Shown: positions 48,102 to 59,445, counted from the first letter of the stretch. The stretch: DNA of 64,000 nt from Nitrosomonadales bacterium (GCA_016218415.1 JACRED010000006.1:1-64000), one strand, 5' to 3'. Notes: generated from the letters alone by a model not told the origin. A program made the numbers and translations.

Positions 48102-49070
48102 ATGAAAGTTTCATTTCTCGATTTTGAGGCCCCCATCGCCGAGCTGGAAGACAAGATTGAACAGCTGCGCTATGTGCAGGACGATTCCGCGCTCGACATC
48201 GCGGACGAAATAGGCCGCCTGTCCAAGAAGAGCGAGGCGCTGACCAAGGATGTCTACTCCAAGCTCACGCCCTGGCAGATATCGCAGGTGTCGCGCCATC
48301 CGCAGCGTCCCTACACGCTGGATTATGTCGAGCACTTGTTCACCGACTTCGAGGAGCTGCACGGCGACCGTTCGTTTGCCGACGACAAGGCGATCGTGGG
48401 CGGGCTGGCGCGTTTCAACGGGCAGAGCGTGATGGTGATCGGCCACCAGAAGGGCCGCGACACCAAGGAAAAGATCATGCGCAATTTCGGCATGCCGCGC
48501 CCCGAGGGTTACCGCAAGGCGATGCGTTTGATGCGTCTGGCGGAAAAGTTCGGCATTCCCATCATGACGTTCATCGACACGCCGGGCGCCTATCCGGGCG
48601 TGAACGCGGAAGAGCGCGGCCAATCCGAGGCGATCGGGCGCAATCTGTACGAGATGAGCGAACTGCGCGTGCCCATCATCTGCACCGTGATCGGCGAGGG
48701 CGGCTCCGGCGGCGCGCTGGCGATCGCGGTCGGCGATGCGCTGCTGATGCTGCAATACAGCACCTATTCGGTGATCTCGCCGGAGGGTTGCGCGTCGATC
48801 CTGTGGAAGAGCGCGGAAAAAGCGCCCGATGCCGCCGAAACGCTGGGGATCACCGCGACGCGCCTGAAAACCCTGGGTCTGGTGGACAAGATCATCAACG
48901 AGCCGCTGGGCGGCGCGCACCGCGATTACGCGGCGACCATGCAGAGCGTGAAGAAGGCCCTGCAGGATGCGCTGAAAGCCGTCGAAAGCAAGCCGACCGC
49001 GAGCATGATGCAGGATCGCTTCAATCGCCTGATGAGTTATGGCAAATTCAAGGAAGTTGCGCTCGGCTGA
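48102..49070 (+). CDS. accA: acetyl-CoA carboxylase carboxyltransferase subunit alpha
   Basis: Makes malonyl-CoA with AccD after biotin carboxylation. At 322 residues it is normal length. Signatures: [17 protein letters not shown], the crotonase-like [20 protein letters not shown] and [20 protein letters not shown], and [19 protein letters not shown]. Own promoter upstream. Its last 32 bases overlap tilS in another frame, the usual accA-tilS order of proteobacteria. Confidence 0.98.
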   Translation: MKVSFLDFEAPIAELEDKIEQLRYVQDDSALDIADEIGRLSKKSEALTKDVYSKLTPWQISQVSRHPQRPYTLDYVEHLFTDFEELHGDRSFADDKAIVGGLARFNGQSVMVIGHQKGRDTKEKIMRNFGMPRPEGYRKAMRLMRLAEKFGIPIMTFIDTPGAYPGVNAEERGQSEAIGRNLYEMSELRVPIICTVIGEGGSGGALAIAVGDALLMLQYSTYSVISPEGCASILWKSAEKAPDAAETLGITATRLKTLGLVDKIINEPLGGAHRDYAATMQSVKKALQDALKAVESKPTASMMQDRFNRLMSYGKFKEVALG

Positions 49071-50475
49071 TCTTGCCGAGCGGGTCGCGGCAGAGGTTTT
49101 GCTGCTCCCCGCGCACAGTTCGATTCTGATCGGCCTGAGCGGCGGGGTGGATTCGGTGGTGCTGTTGCACCTGCTGCACAAACTTTCCGCGCGTTTTTCC
49201 TGGCAGCTTTCCGCATTGCACGTCCATCACGGCATCAGCCCCAACGCCGATGCGTGGTCCGAATTCTGCGCCGAACTTTGCGCGCGCCATCACATTTCCC
49301 TGCATATCGAACGTGTCGACATCGCGCCCTTGCGCGGGCACGGCATCGAGGCGGCGGCGCGCAAGCTGCGCCACGCGGCGTTCGCGGAGCAAGCATGCGA
49401 TTTTGTGGCTTTGGCCCACCATGCCGACGACCAGGCGGAAACGCTGCTGCTGCAATTGCTGCGCGGCGCGGGAGTGCGCGGGGCGAGCGCAATGCCCGTC
49501 CTGATAACCAGCGACTTGCCCGCTTGCGGGCTTGGTCGAATGGCTGGTAGTTCCATCAGCCTGAAGGAGCGGCCGCAGTCTGCCAGCCGCGCGGATTCGC
49601 CCTCGCTGGTCCGGCCGCTGCTGCACTGTTCGCGCGACGAAATCATGGCCTATGCCGTAACCCATAACCTGCGCTGGATAGAGGACGAGAGCAACGCCGA
49701 CGACAGCTATCCGCGCAACTTCCTGCGCCATCGCGTGTTGCCGTTGCTGGGCGAGAGATTTCCGGCCTATCGCGGCACGCTGGCGCGCAGCGCGCAGCAC
49801 TTTGCCGAGGCGAGCATGCTGCTTGATGAATTGGCGGAGCAGGATGCGGCGCAGGCGATAGAGGGTGAAACGCTGGCGGTTTCGGCCTTGCGGGGTTTGA
49901 GCCCGCCGCGCGCAAAAAACCTGCTGCGCTATTTTCTGCACCGCAGCGGCGCGCTCATGCCGCAAGCCGTGCAACTGGACGATATGCTGGGGCAACTGTG
50001 CGGTGCACGGCAGGATGCCGCCGTGTGCATCACGTACGGCAACTTTGAAGTGCGCCGTTATCAGGGCAGAGTCCATGTGTTGCATGCCATGGGCGCATTC
50101 GATCCCGATCTGGTGCTGGCCTGGCGCGACGAGGTGAAACTGGATTGGCCTGTGTTGCATGCGCAGCTGCATTTCAGGCGCACGGCGGGTTCGGGTATCA
50201 GTCTGGAGAAGCTGAGTCGTGCGCCGGTGACGCTGCGTTTGCGGCATGGCGGTGAAACCCTGCGACCGCACCCGAACGCCGCAACGCGCTCCTTGAGGAA
50301 CCTGTTGCAGGAGCACCGGATTCCGCCCTGGCAGCGCGACCGGCTGCCGTTGCTGTATTGCGGGGACGAACTGGTTTGCATGACTGGCGTGGCGATTGCG
50401 GCGGAATACCAGGCAAAAGCCGGAGAAACAGCCGTTCAGCTCGAATTACGGGGGGCGCGGACAGGCAAATCCTGA
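49039..50475 (+). CDS. tilS: tRNA(Ile)-lysidine synthase
   Basis: Converts the CAU anticodon wobble C of tRNA-Ile2 to lysidine. Length 478. ATP-pyrophosphatase P-loop [13 protein letters not shown] near residue 34, LHVHHGIS and the C-terminal [20 protein letters not shown] tRNA-binding domain. About 30 residues (49500-49600, from [13 protein letters not shown]) appear inserted between [10 protein letters not shown] and LVRPLL compared with relatives I know; its DNA contains the palindrome gcccgcttgcgggc. The start overlaps accA, suggesting coupling. Confidence 0.96.
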   Translation: MANSRKLRSADLAERVAAEVLLLPAHSSILIGLSGGVDSVVLLHLLHKLSARFSWQLSALHVHHGISPNADAWSEFCAELCARHHISLHIERVDIAPLRGHGIEAAARKLRHAAFAEQACDFVALAHHADDQAETLLLQLLRGAGVRGASAMPVLITSDLPACGLGRMAGSSISLKERPQSASRADSPSLVRPLLHCSRDEIMAYAVTHNLRWIEDESNADDSYPRNFLRHRVLPLLGERFPAYRGTLARSAQHFAEASMLLDELAEQDAAQAIEGETLAVSALRGLSPPRAKNLLRYFLHRSGALMPQAVQLDDMLGQLCGARQDAAVCITYGNFEVRRYQGRVHVLHAMGAFDPDLVLAWRDEVKLDWPVLHAQLHFRRTAGSGISLEKLSRAPVTLRLRHGGETLRPHPNAATRSLRNLLQEHRIPPWQRDRLPLLYCGDELVCMTGVAIAAEYQAKAGETAVQLELRGARTGKS

Positions 50476-50518
50476 TAGAATACCAGCCCGTTTTTGTTAA
50501 CTGTTTGGAGAATGTAGC

Positions 50519-50944
50519 ATGGCTGTTGAACGTACCCTGTCGATTATCAAACCCGATGCAGTTGCCAAGAATGTCATCGGCCAGATTTACACCCGTTTTG
50601 AAAATGCCGGCCTGAAGATCGTTGCCGCCCGCATGACGCAACTGTCGCGCGCCGAAGCGGAAGGCTTTTACGCGGTGCACCGCGCCCGCCCGTTCTTCAA
50701 GGATCTGGTGGATTTCATGGTTTCCGGTCCGGTGATGATCCAGGCGCTGGAAGGCGAAGGCGCGATCCTGAAGAACCGCGATCTGATGGGCGCGACCGAC
50801 CCGAAGAAGGCCGACAAGGGCACTATCCGCGCCGATTTCGCCGACAGCATCGACGCCAATGCGGTGCATGGTTCCGATTCGGCCGAGAACGCCGCAGTCG
50901 AGATCGCGTATTTCTTCCCGGCGCTGAACGTTTACTCGCGTTAA
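50519..50944 (+). CDS. ndk: nucleoside diphosphate kinase
   Basis: Balances NTP/dNTP pools by phosphate transfer through a His intermediate. 141 residues, with [14 protein letters not shown] at the start and the catalytic His117 in [14 protein letters not shown] tttggaga precedes the ATG. A possible extended -10 (tgatagaat) overlaps the tilS end. First gene of ndk-rlmN-pilW-rodZ-ispG, a common betaproteobacterial order. Confidence 0.98.
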   Translation: MAVERTLSIIKPDAVAKNVIGQIYTRFENAGLKIVAARMTQLSRAEAEGFYAVHRARPFFKDLVDFMVSGPVMIQALEGEGAILKNRDLMGATDPKKADKGTIRADFADSIDANAVHGSDSAENAAVEIAYFFPALNVYSR

Positions 50945-50957
50945 TCACGCACGCCAG

Positions 50958-52040
50958 ATGAAGCAAAACCTCCTCGACTTTGATGCGCATGCGCTGGCGG
51001 TCTATCTCACGGAAATGGGCGAGAAGCCGTTCCGTGCGCGCCAGCTGATGCGCTGGATATACAGGGTCGGGGAGCCCGATTTCGCCGCGATGACCGACAT
51101 CGCGGCATCGCTGCGCGACAAGCTCGCGCAGTGCGCCAGCATCACGCCGCCGAACGTGATGCGCGAGGAATTGTCCGACGACGGCACGCGCAAATGGCTG
51201 CTGAATGTCGGCACCGGCAATGCCGTGGAAGCGGTGTACATTCCCGAAGAGACACGCGGTACGTTGTGTGTCTCGACCCAGGCCGGTTGCGCGCTGGATT
51301 GCTCCTTCTGCTCGACCGGCAAGCAGGGCTTCAACCGCAACCTCAGCGTGGCCGAGATCATCGGCCAGTTGTGGTGGGCGAACCATCAGCTCGGCAAGAA
51401 CGCCGAGGGCCTGTGGCCGATCAGCAACGTGGTGCTGATGGGCATGGGTGAGCCGCTGCTGAATTTCGACAATACCGTGAGCGCGTTGCGCCTGATGCTG
51501 GACGACCATGCCTATGGCTTGTCGCGCCGCCGCGTGACGGTTTCCACTTCGGGCATCGTCCCGGCGATGGACCGGCTGCGCGAGGAATGCCCGGTGGCGT
51601 TGGCGGTATCGCTGCATGCGCCCAACGACAAGTTGCGCGACGAGCTGGTGCCGATCAACCAGAAGTATCCGCTTAGGGAATTGATGGCGGCTTGCCAGCG
51701 TTATCTGGAAAAGGCGCCGCGCGATTTCATCACCTTCGAATATGTGATGCTGGACGGCGTGAACGACAGCGAACAGCAGGCGCGCGAGCTGGTGAAGCTG
51801 GTGCGCGACGTGCCGTGCAAGTTCAACCTAATCCCGTTCAACCCGTTTCCGCAAACGCACTACCAGCGTTCCAGACCCGATGCGATCCAGCGTTTCCGCG
51901 ATGTGCTGATGCAGGCGGATATCGTGACCACCACGCGCAAGACGCGCGGCGACGACATCGCTGCCGCGTGCGGGCAGTTGGCGGGGCAGGTGCAGGACAA
52001 AACCAAACGAACCATGCAACGTATAGCCGGGGTGCATTGA
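50958..52040 (+). CDS. rlmN: dual-specificity 23S rRNA/tRNA adenine C2-methyltransferase
   Basis: Radical-SAM enzyme methylating A2503 of 23S rRNA and A37 of some tRNAs. 360 residues. The CX3CX2C cluster is C111, C115, C118 ([11 protein letters not shown]). [16 protein letters not shown] and the C-terminal [20 protein letters not shown], which includes the methyl-carrying Cys, are intact. It lies 13 bases after ndk, and its stop overlaps the pilW ATG. Confidence 0.98.
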   Translation: MKQNLLDFDAHALAVYLTEMGEKPFRARQLMRWIYRVGEPDFAAMTDIAASLRDKLAQCASITPPNVMREELSDDGTRKWLLNVGTGNAVEAVYIPEETRGTLCVSTQAGCALDCSFCSTGKQGFNRNLSVAEIIGQLWWANHQLGKNAEGLWPISNVVLMGMGEPLLNFDNTVSALRLMLDDHAYGLSRRRVTVSTSGIVPAMDRLREECPVALAVSLHAPNDKLRDELVPINQKYPLRELMAACQRYLEKAPRDFITFEYVMLDGVNDSEQQARELVKLVRDVPCKFNLIPFNPFPQTHYQRSRPDAIQRFRDVLMQADIVTTTRKTRGDDIAAACGQLAGQVQDKTKRTMQRIAGVH

Positions 52041-52780
52041 TGAGCAAGTTGATCGCCGTGGTGTTCTTCATCGGCCTGCTGGCCGGGTGCGGCACGACTT
52101 CTGAAAACGCCCGTTCCAGCGCAAGCGCCAAAGTCCACACCGAGTTGGCCGGGCTGTATTACGAGCGTGTCCAATATGGAATTGCGCTCGACGAGATCGC
52201 TCAGGCGCTCAAGGCCGACCCGGATTATGCGCCGGCTTACGGTGTGCGCGGCCTGGTAAATATGGCATTGCGCGAGGACAAAGAGGCCGAGGAAGATTTC
52301 CGCAAAGGCTTGCGTCTGGATAAGCTGGATTCCAATATGCATAACAACTACGGCTGGTTCCTGTGCCAGCGCGGCAGGGAAAAGGAATCGATCCCGCAAT
52401 TTCTGGCGGCATTGAAGAATCCGCTATATGGGACACCGGGCCTGGCATACCTGAATGCGGGGCTGTGTTCCAAAAAAGCGGGCGACTACAAGGATGCCGA
52501 GGAGTTCTTGCAAAAGGCATTGGTGGTGCAGCCCGGTATGCCGCAGGCCTTGCTGGGTTTGGCCGAACTGAATTTTATCAATGCCGACTACGCCGCAGCC
52601 CGGCAGTATTTCGCCAAACTGTCGGAAAAGAACGACAATCTGACCGCAGAGCAACTCTGGTTGGGCGTGCGCATTCAGCGCAAGGTCGGGGACCGCAATT
52701 CGGAGGCCAGCTATAGCATCCAGTTGCGCAAACGTTATCCGGATGCGAAGGAAACGCAAATGATGATGCGTGGTGAATGA
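52040..52780 (+). CDS. pilW: type IV pilus biogenesis lipoprotein PilW/PilF
   Basis: An outer-membrane TPR lipoprotein that promotes PilQ secretin assembly. The ATG at 52040 overlaps the rlmN TGA; the ORF-track start (51692) lies inside rlmN in another frame. 246 residues: signal [17 protein letters not shown] (lipobox LLAGC), then about six TPR units, including HTELAGLYYERVQYGIALDE, the conserved MHNNYGWFLCQRGREKESIP and QALLGLAELNFINADYAAAR. It is followed by a rodZ-like gene overlapping by 4 bases. Confidence 0.94.
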   Translation: MSKLIAVVFFIGLLAGCGTTSENARSSASAKVHTELAGLYYERVQYGIALDEIAQALKADPDYAPAYGVRGLVNMALREDKEAEEDFRKGLRLDKLDSNMHNNYGWFLCQRGREKESIPQFLAALKNPLYGTPGLAYLNAGLCSKKAGDYKDAEEFLQKALVVQPGMPQALLGLAELNFINADYAAARQYFAKLSEKNDNLTAEQLWLGVRIQRKVGDRNSEASYSIQLRKRYPDAKETQMMMRGE

Positions 52781-53745
52781 TGGAACAGTTATCAGCAAAC
52801 GACCCTGAACACAGCGATCTTGCTCCCGACAATGCCGCAGTTTCGGGCGGGGGAGCCTCGCTGGGAAAGACGCTGCGCGAGGCTCGCGAGCGCCTCGGTT
52901 TGAGTGTTGCGGATGTGGCCGAGCAGATCAAGCTGGCGCCGCGCCAGATCGAGGCGCTGGAAGCCGACGATTTCGAGCATTTGCCGGAGACCGCCTTTGT
53001 GCGCGGTTTTGTGCGCAGTTATGCCAAGCTTTTGAAGCTGGACGCACAGGTGATATTGGCGACCCTGGCGCCGGCCAGACAGGTATCCGGCGGCATGGCG
53101 CCAACTCCTGTCGAAGTGCCGTTCCCGGACCCGCAATTGACGCAGCGGAAAAATCTCGCCTGGTCGGGTTTGGCGCTATTGCTGGCGGTGCTGGTTGTCG
53201 TGTTTGCGACGAGAAGTTGCAATAAGGCACCCGTGCAGGAAAAAGTGGCGCGGGTAGAAACACCGGTTGCCCTGCCTGCGGAAGCCCAGGTTGTTCCCGA
53301 TGCGGGCAGTGCAAAACCGGATATGGCTGTTCCGCCCGAATCAGTTGCGGTGCCAGTCGCATCGAAGGAGAAGCTGCCGGAAACGGCCGTGCAGTCTGTG
53401 CCCAAGGCACCCAAGCCCGTTGTTGCCCCGCCAACACGGCAAACACAATCGGCAGCCCCCGCGACACAGCCTGACGTGCCCACGCAATCCGGCCCGGTGC
53501 AATCCGGCTTGCTGCGTTTTGAATTCGACGCTGAATCCTGGGTGGAAATAAAGGACAGGGATGGCAATATCCTGAGGTCGCAGGCATTCCAGCCCGGCAG
53601 GAATCTGCGCGTGGCAGGCAATCCGCCATTCTCGCTGCTGATCGGCAACGCATCCTCGGTACGTCTGTACTACAGGGACAAGCAGGTTGACCTGGCGCCG
53701 CACACCAGAAGCTCAACCGATGTGGCTCACTTGACGCTGGAATGA
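52777..53745 (+). CDS. rodZ: RodZ-like membrane protein with N-terminal HTH
   Basis: A bitopic cytoskeletal adaptor linking MreB to the membrane. 322 residues: an extended acidic N terminus, HTH_25 domain about 28-95 ([35 protein letters not shown]), one helix about 127-146 ([19 protein letters not shown]), a Pro/Ala/Val-rich periplasmic linker about 150-245, and a C-terminal DUF4115 domain ([16 protein letters not shown]). Overlaps pilW by 4 bases and ispG by 4 bases. Confidence 0.92.
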   Translation: MMEQLSANDPEHSDLAPDNAAVSGGGASLGKTLREARERLGLSVADVAEQIKLAPRQIEALEADDFEHLPETAFVRGFVRSYAKLLKLDAQVILATLAPARQVSGGMAPTPVEVPFPDPQLTQRKNLAWSGLALLLAVLVVVFATRSCNKAPVQEKVARVETPVALPAEAQVVPDAGSAKPDMAVPPESVAVPVASKEKLPETAVQSVPKAPKPVVAPPTRQTQSAAPATQPDVPTQSGPVQSGLLRFEFDAESWVEIKDRDGNILRSQAFQPGRNLRVAGNPPFSLLIGNASSVRLYYRDKQVDLAPHTRSSTDVAHLTLE

Positions 53746-55001
53746 CCATGAGCGCGACTATCATCAAACGCCGTCCTTCGCAACGCGTGCTGGTCGGCAA
53801 AGTGATGCTGGGCGGCGGTGCGCCGGTCGTGGTGCAGTCCATGACCAACACCGATACTGCCGATGCCGCAGCGACCACCAGACAGGTTTTCGAGTTGGCC
53901 AAGGCCGGCTCCGAACTGGTGCGCATCACCGTCAATACGCCCGAAGCAGCCGCGCAAGTCGCGAACATACGCGCGCGCCTGGATGCGATGGGTTGCGATG
54001 TGCCGCTGGTCGGCGACTTTCATTACAACGGCCATCGTTTGCTCACCGACTATCCGGACTGCGCGCAGGCGCTGGCCAAATACCGCATCAATCCGGGCAA
54101 CGTCGGGCGCGTTCGCAAGGAAGACGATCCGTTTTCGATGATGATAGAAACCGCGATCCGCTATGGCAAGCCGGTGCGCATCGGCGTGAACTGGGGCAGC
54201 CTGGACCAGAATCTGGTGGTGCGCATGATGGACGAGAACTCGCGTCTGGCGCAGCCCAAAGAAGCGGGAGAAGTGACCCGCGCGGCGCTGATCGCTTCCG
54301 CGCTGGAAAGCGCCGCACGTGCCGAACAGCTCGGCATGGCGCATAACCGCATCGTGCTGTCCTGCAAGGTCAGCGAGGTGCAGGATCTGATCGCGGTGTA
54401 TCGCGCGCTGACATTGCAATGCGACTACGCGCTGCATCTCGGGCTGACCGAGGCGGGCATGGGTTCCAAGGGTATCGTCGCTTCGACGGCCGCGCTTTCA
54501 GTGTTATTGCAGGAAGGCATAGGCGACACGATACGCATCTCGCTGACTCCCGAGCCGGGCGGCGACCGCACCCAGGAAGTGCTGGTCGGGCAGGAGATAT
54601 TGCAGACCATGGGCTTGCGCGCGTTCGCGCCTATGGTGACGGCGTGCCCGGGTTGCGGGCGCACCACCAGCAGCTTCTTCCAGGAACTGGCGCAAAGCAT
54701 ACAGACGCACCTGCGCACGCAGATGCCGCTGTGGCGAGAGCAGTATGACGGCGTGGAAAACATGACTGTGGCGGTGATGGGCTGCGTGGTGAACGGGCCG
54801 GGCGAAAGCAAGCTGGCCAACATCGGCATCAGCCTGCCGGGGACCGGCGAGAGCCCGGCTGCGCCGGTGTACATCGACGGCGAGAAGGCGGTGACCCTGC
54901 GCGGAGACAACATTGCTGCGGAATTCAAACAGATCGTGGATGACTATGTGGGGCGAAAATATACGCAGCGCCAGCACCAGGCCGCCCCGCTTGCCCGCTA
55001 G
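53742..55001 (+). CDS. ispG: 4-hydroxy-3-methylbut-2-en-1-yl diphosphate synthase
   Basis: A [4Fe-4S] enzyme, the penultimate step of the MEP isoprenoid pathway. 419 residues. TIM-barrel N-terminal half from [20 protein letters not shown]; cluster ligands in [13 protein letters not shown] and CVVNGPGES. The length fits the short bacterial form with no large insert. Overlaps rodZ by 4 bases; an alternative ATG at 53748 is possible. Confidence 0.98.
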   Translation: MTMSATIIKRRPSQRVLVGKVMLGGGAPVVVQSMTNTDTADAAATTRQVFELAKAGSELVRITVNTPEAAAQVANIRARLDAMGCDVPLVGDFHYNGHRLLTDYPDCAQALAKYRINPGNVGRVRKEDDPFSMMIETAIRYGKPVRIGVNWGSLDQNLVVRMMDENSRLAQPKEAGEVTRAALIASALESAARAEQLGMAHNRIVLSCKVSEVQDLIAVYRALTLQCDYALHLGLTEAGMGSKGIVASTAALSVLLQEGIGDTIRISLTPEPGGDRTQEVLVGQEILQTMGLRAFAPMVTACPGCGRTTSSFFQELAQSIQTHLRTQMPLWREQYDGVENMTVAVMGCVVNGPGESKLANIGISLPGTGESPAAPVYIDGEKAVTLRGDNIAAEFKQIVDDYVGRKYTQRQHQAAPLAR

Positions 55002-55071
55002 TAAAATTCGGCACCGTATCCGGACAGCGCAGTGTTCGGTGTCGCCGGTTGTTAATATCTGTCGGTAATTC

Positions 55072-57630
55072 ATGGAAAAAAGCACCTCATACATTTTAGA
55101 AGTCCGTCCGAAAATTCCCGCGCGCCTGGCGCGTCTTGAAGAGCTCGCAAACAATCTCTGGTATAGCTGGGATCGCCCGACCCGCGCGCTGTTTGCAAGG
55201 TTGCATCCGGGGTTGTGGAGGGCCAGCGGGCACAGCCCCAAGGCATTTTTGAAGCGCATCGACGAGCAGCGCCTGCTGGATGCTGCCGAAGATGAAGTGT
55301 TCATCGGCAATTTCAACCGGGTGCTGGCGGCCTATGACACCTATCATGCGCATCGCTTGCAGGCTGCCGGATCCGACTTGGACCAGGAAGATCTGGTCGC
55401 CTATTTCTGCGCGGAGTTCGGCTTCCACGAAAGCTTTCCGATCTATTCGGGCGGCTTGGGCATCCTGGCCGGAGACCATTGCAAGGCGGCCAGCGATCTG
55501 CGTTTGCCCTTCATCGGTGTCGGATTGCTGTATCGCCAGGGATATTTCCACCAGACCATAGACGGCGACGGCAACCAGATCGCCACCAATAGCGATTCGC
55601 ATTTCGAGGATCTGCCCATCGTGCCCGCGCTGCGTGCCGACGGCACCGAGGCATACACCTCGGTGGACCTGCCGGGACGCAAGCTCGACATCAAGATATG
55701 GCAGGCCAGGATAGGACATATCACGCTGTATCTGCTGGATACCGATCTGGACAGCAACAGCCCGCACGACCGGGATATCACGCACCGGCTGTACGGCGGC
55801 GACAAGGTGATGCGCATCGAGCAGGAGATCGTGCTCGGCATCGGCGGCGTGCTCGCACTCCATGTGCTGGGCTTGAGGCCGACGGTGTGGCACATCAACG
55901 AGGGACATGCGGCATTTCTGGTGCTGGAACGGGTGCGGCAGAAGATCGGGGAGGAAAATCTGGATTTTGCGTCCGCACTCGAGTGTGTGGCGGTCAATAC
56001 GGTGTTCACCACACACACGCCCGTACCTGCCGGGCACGATCATTTCAGCGAAGGCATGGTGCAGACCTACTTCGAGCATTACTATCCCGGGATCAAACTG
56101 GGCCGCGAGGAATTTCTGGCACTGGGCCGCGCCAAGGACAGCCCCGATTTCAACATGACCGCGCTGGCGATACGCGGCTCGCGTTTCCATAACGGCGTAT
56201 CGCGCATCCACGGTGAGGTGTCGTCCGTCATCTGCGGCGATATGTGGCCGGAAATCGAGCACCGGGAAAACCCGATGACCTATGTCACCAATGGCGTGCA
56301 TGCGCCGACTTTCCTGGCATCGGAGTGGATCGAAGCGCTGGAGCGGCACCTCGGACTGGAATGGAGCGCGCGCATGAACGACGTGGACTTCTGGGAGGGT
56401 GTGGAAAACATTCCCGACCACCTGTTCTGGAGCGTGCACCAATCGCTGAAAGCCAAGATGCTGCTCGCGGTGCGCGAGCGCATCAGCGAGCAGCATTTCC
56501 GCAATCACGGTTCGGAAGCCCACCTGGACCGCCTGCTCAAATACGTCAATCCGGAAAACCCGAACATCCTGACCATCGGTTTTGCGCGGCGCTTCGCCAC
56601 CTACAAACGCGCGACCATGCTGTTCGGCAATCTGGACTGGCTGCGCGAAATCCTGCACAACCCGGAGCGTCCGGTGGTGTTCATCTTCGCGGGCAAGGCG
56701 CATCCGGCGGACATCCCGGGGCAGGATCTGATCCGCCGCATCACCCAGATATCCAAGATGACCGAGTTCATCGGCAAGATCCTGATCGTGGAAGGTTACG
56801 ATCTCGCGCTGTCGCGCAAGCTGGTAACGGGCGTCGATGTCTGGCTGAACACCCCGCTGTATCCGCTGGAAGCGAGCGGCACATCCGGCATGAAGGCCGG
56901 CATCAACGGCGCGATCAATCTGTCCGTGCTGGACGGCTGGTGGGGCGAGAGTTATGACGGAAAGAACGGCTGGGCGATCAAGCCGGTATCGGAATCGCTG
57001 AGCGAAGAAGTGCGCACTCATGAAGAAACGCGCACGCTTTACGAGTTGCTGCAGGATCAGGTCGTGCCTCTGTACTACGGGCACGGCAAGATGGGGTTTT
57101 CGCCGGACTGGGTGAAGATGTCCAAGCGTTCGATGGCCACTATCATGCCGCGATTCAACTCCAAACGCATGGTGGGCGAATATCTGGCCAAGTGTTATCT
57201 GCCGGCCAGCCGGCAATATCGTTTGTACCGGCAGGACAATTGCGTGAACTCAAACAGCGTCTCAGCCTGGAAAGGGCGCGTTCTACACGCATGGCCGGGT
57301 GTTTCGCTGCGCCGTCTGGACACGGTGCAGAAGACCATCAACTTTGGCGACAGCCTGGATTTTGAAGTCGCTGTCCAGTTGAATGGTCTCGAACCCAAAG
57401 ATGTGACGGTGGAAATGCTGGTCGGTCTGTTTACCAAGCGGGAAAAGCTCAGGAACACCACCCGGCACAGTTTTGTCGCCACCGGCACGATGACCGAATC
57501 GGGCGAGAATGTCTTTGCGCTCAAATTGCGGCCCGAGCAGTGCGGCAAGCTGGAATACCGTATCCGCGCCTTCCCAAATCATGAATTGCTGACGCATCCA
57601 TTCGAAATGGGCATGATGCGCTGGCTGTAA
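55072..57630 (+). CDS. glgP: alpha-glucan phosphorylase (GT35, DUF3417 type)
   Basis: Degrades glycogen or maltodextrin to glucose 1-phosphate with PLP. 852 residues. N-terminal DUF3417-type region LARLEELANNLWYSWDRPTR, then the GT35 core: FPIYSGGLGILAGDHCKAA, HINEGHAAFLVLERV and the PLP-site segment EASGTSGMKAGINGAINLS with the cofactor Lys. The C terminus carries an extra beta-rich module (VRRL-like, about 720-852). It is followed by glgA after 46 bases, a synthesis/breakdown pair. Confidence 0.96.
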   Translation: MEKSTSYILEVRPKIPARLARLEELANNLWYSWDRPTRALFARLHPGLWRASGHSPKAFLKRIDEQRLLDAAEDEVFIGNFNRVLAAYDTYHAHRLQAAGSDLDQEDLVAYFCAEFGFHESFPIYSGGLGILAGDHCKAASDLRLPFIGVGLLYRQGYFHQTIDGDGNQIATNSDSHFEDLPIVPALRADGTEAYTSVDLPGRKLDIKIWQARIGHITLYLLDTDLDSNSPHDRDITHRLYGGDKVMRIEQEIVLGIGGVLALHVLGLRPTVWHINEGHAAFLVLERVRQKIGEENLDFASALECVAVNTVFTTHTPVPAGHDHFSEGMVQTYFEHYYPGIKLGREEFLALGRAKDSPDFNMTALAIRGSRFHNGVSRIHGEVSSVICGDMWPEIEHRENPMTYVTNGVHAPTFLASEWIEALERHLGLEWSARMNDVDFWEGVENIPDHLFWSVHQSLKAKMLLAVRERISEQHFRNHGSEAHLDRLLKYVNPENPNILTIGFARRFATYKRATMLFGNLDWLREILHNPERPVVFIFAGKAHPADIPGQDLIRRITQISKMTEFIGKILIVEGYDLALSRKLVTGVDVWLNTPLYPLEASGTSGMKAGINGAINLSVLDGWWGESYDGKNGWAIKPVSESLSEEVRTHEETRTLYELLQDQVVPLYYGHGKMGFSPDWVKMSKRSMATIMPRFNSKRMVGEYLAKCYLPASRQYRLYRQDNCVNSNSVSAWKGRVLHAWPGVSLRRLDTVQKTINFGDSLDFEVAVQLNGLEPKDVTVEMLVGLFTKREKLRNTTRHSFVATGTMTESGENVFALKLRPEQCGKLEYRIRAFPNHELLTHPFEMGMMRWL

Positions 57631-57676
57631 GCACAACGAATGCGCATGCTGGTTTTGCGCCGAAAGTGAGTCAAAC

Positions 57677-59134
57677 TTGGTCGAGCTAAAAGTTCTTTTT
57701 GCGACTTCAGAAGTAGCGCCGCTGGTCAAGACGGGCGGCCTGGCCGATGTCAGCGGCGCATTGCCCGCAGCGCTGCGCGCCCTCGGTACGGATGTGCGCG
57801 TGCTGGTGCCGGGTTACAACCCGGTCATCGCGCAACTGGCCCAATATCAGGTGGTCGCGCAGTTCGATGAGCTGCCGGGATTCCCGTCGTCGCGGCTGTT
57901 ATCCGGTGCCCTGCCGAGTGGCGTGCCGCTGCTGGTGCTGGATTGCCCCAGTCTATACCAGCGTGAAGGCGGCCCCTACCAGAATGTCCACGGAAAAGAC
58001 TGGGCTGATAACGCGTTGCGTTTCGGCCTGCTCTCCCGGGTGGCTGCATTGCTGGGCAGCAGCGCATCGCCGCTTGCCTGGCATCCCGACCTGGTGCATT
58101 GCAACGACTGGCAAACCGGTCTGGCTCCGGCCTTTTTGCACTTTGAGCCGGGCGCGGCGCCCGGCATCATCTCGATACACAACCTGGCATTCCAGGGCAA
58201 TTTTCCGCCGGAGACCGTACAGCAGCTCGGCTTGCCACCATCCTGTTACAGCATCGACGGCGTCGAATTTTACGGCAACATGTCGTTTCTCAAGGCGGGG
58301 CTGTTCTATGCCGACCACATCACCACGGTCAGTCCGAATTACGCCAGAGAAATACAGCAGGAGCAGCTCGGATTCGGCATGCAGGGACTGCTGGCCAGGC
58401 GCAGCAGCAGCCTCACCGGCATACTCAACGGTATCGACACGGACGAGTGGAACCCCGCCACCGATAGTCACCTCGCCAGGACATACAGCCGCGCGAAAAT
58501 GAGCGGCAAGGCGGCCAACAAGAAGGCGCTGCAGAAAAAGCTGGGCCTGGATTCGGAGCCGGACATACCGTTGCTCGGCGTGGTCAGCCGCTTCACCCAT
58601 CAAAAGGGCCTGGACCTGTTGCTGGAGATCGCGCCGCGCCTGATCGAATTGCCGGTGCAACTGGCCATGTTGGGCACCGGCGATGCGGCAATGCAAAAGA
58701 CCGCGAAAGATTTATCCCATCTTTATCCCGGACAGATCGGCGTGATGGTCGGTTTTGACGAAGGCCTGTCGCATCAGATCGAGGCGGGTGCGGACATGTT
58801 TGTCATGCCTTCGCGATTCGAGCCCTGCGGCCTGAACCAGCTGTACAGCCAGCGCTATGGCACGCCGCCGATCGTTCACGCTACCGGCGGCCTGGCCGAT
58901 TCGGTGGTGGACTGTACCGCGGCAACGCTAAGTGACGGAACTGCCAGCGGCTTCAGTTTCGATGGCATGTCCGCCGAAAACCTGTATGGCACTATCGCGC
59001 GTGCGGTCGGCCTCTATCAGGACAAACGCAAATGGTCCGCGTTGTGCAACAATTGCATGGCGAAAGACTTCAGCTGGCAGCGCAGCGCCGAAGCCTATCG
59101 CGCGGTGTACGCCAAAGTGCTGGGGCACGGTTGA
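57677..59134 (+). CDS. glgA: glycogen synthase
   Basis: GT5 ADP-glucose-dependent alpha-1,4-glucan synthase. 485 residues. The start is a TTG at 57677 (translated MVELKVLFATSEVAPLVKTG); no in-frame ATG fits the conserved N terminus. KTGGLADVSGALP binds the nucleotide; SIHNLAFQGNFP, GIDTDEWNP and the C-terminal PSRFEPCGLNQLYSQRYG are typical. The rare start may lower expression relative to glgP. Confidence 0.97.
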   Translation: MVELKVLFATSEVAPLVKTGGLADVSGALPAALRALGTDVRVLVPGYNPVIAQLAQYQVVAQFDELPGFPSSRLLSGALPSGVPLLVLDCPSLYQREGGPYQNVHGKDWADNALRFGLLSRVAALLGSSASPLAWHPDLVHCNDWQTGLAPAFLHFEPGAAPGIISIHNLAFQGNFPPETVQQLGLPPSCYSIDGVEFYGNMSFLKAGLFYADHITTVSPNYAREIQQEQLGFGMQGLLARRSSSLTGILNGIDTDEWNPATDSHLARTYSRAKMSGKAANKKALQKKLGLDSEPDIPLLGVVSRFTHQKGLDLLLEIAPRLIELPVQLAMLGTGDAAMQKTAKDLSHLYPGQIGVMVGFDEGLSHQIEAGADMFVMPSRFEPCGLNQLYSQRYGTPPIVHATGGLADSVVDCTAATLSDGTASGFSFDGMSAENLYGTIARAVGLYQDKRKWSALCNNCMAKDFSWQRSAEAYRAVYAKVLGHG

Positions 59135-59208
59135 TCACCGTTTTGCGTGCCCCCATCGCGATAGACTGAAGGCGGACAAAACCCGGCAACCTGAATCGAG
59201 GAAAGAAA

Positions 59209-59445
59209 ATGTGCCTTGCCATACCCGCGCGCGTTGAACAATTGACCGGTGCAGATGCGGCTATCGTCAATCTGGGCGGTGTGCGCAAGGAAATCTCGCT
59301 TGCGCTGGTTGCGGACGTCGCGGTGGGCGATTACGTCATCGTGCATGTCGGCTACGCGCTGCAAAAACTTGATGAGGAAGAGGCGCTGCAAACGCTGGCG
59401 ATGTTTGCCGAGATGGGCGGAATTGCCGATGAGTCACCTGCATGA
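59209..59445 (+). CDS. hypC: [NiFe]-hydrogenase maturation chaperone HypC
   Basis: Small chaperone that carries the Fe(CN)2CO unit with HypD. 78 residues starting MCLAIPARVEQL with the essential Cys2; DYVIVHVGYALQKLDEEEAL is the conserved middle. SD gaggaaag upstream. Overlaps hypD by 4 bases. First gene of a hypCDE set starting 74 bases after glgA. Confidence 0.97.
   Translation: MCLAIPARVEQLTGADAAIVNLGGVRKEISLALVADVAVGDYVIVHVGYALQKLDEEEALQTLAMFAEMGGIADESPA

Noticed and set aside
51692-52780. 362-codon ORF taken as one gene
   Set aside because: Its first 116 codons lie inside rlmN in another frame; pilW with its lipoprotein signal starts at 52040.
55096-57216. 706-codon minus-strand ORF opposite glgP
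   Set aside because: Composition is antisense-like and glgP is complete on the plus strand.
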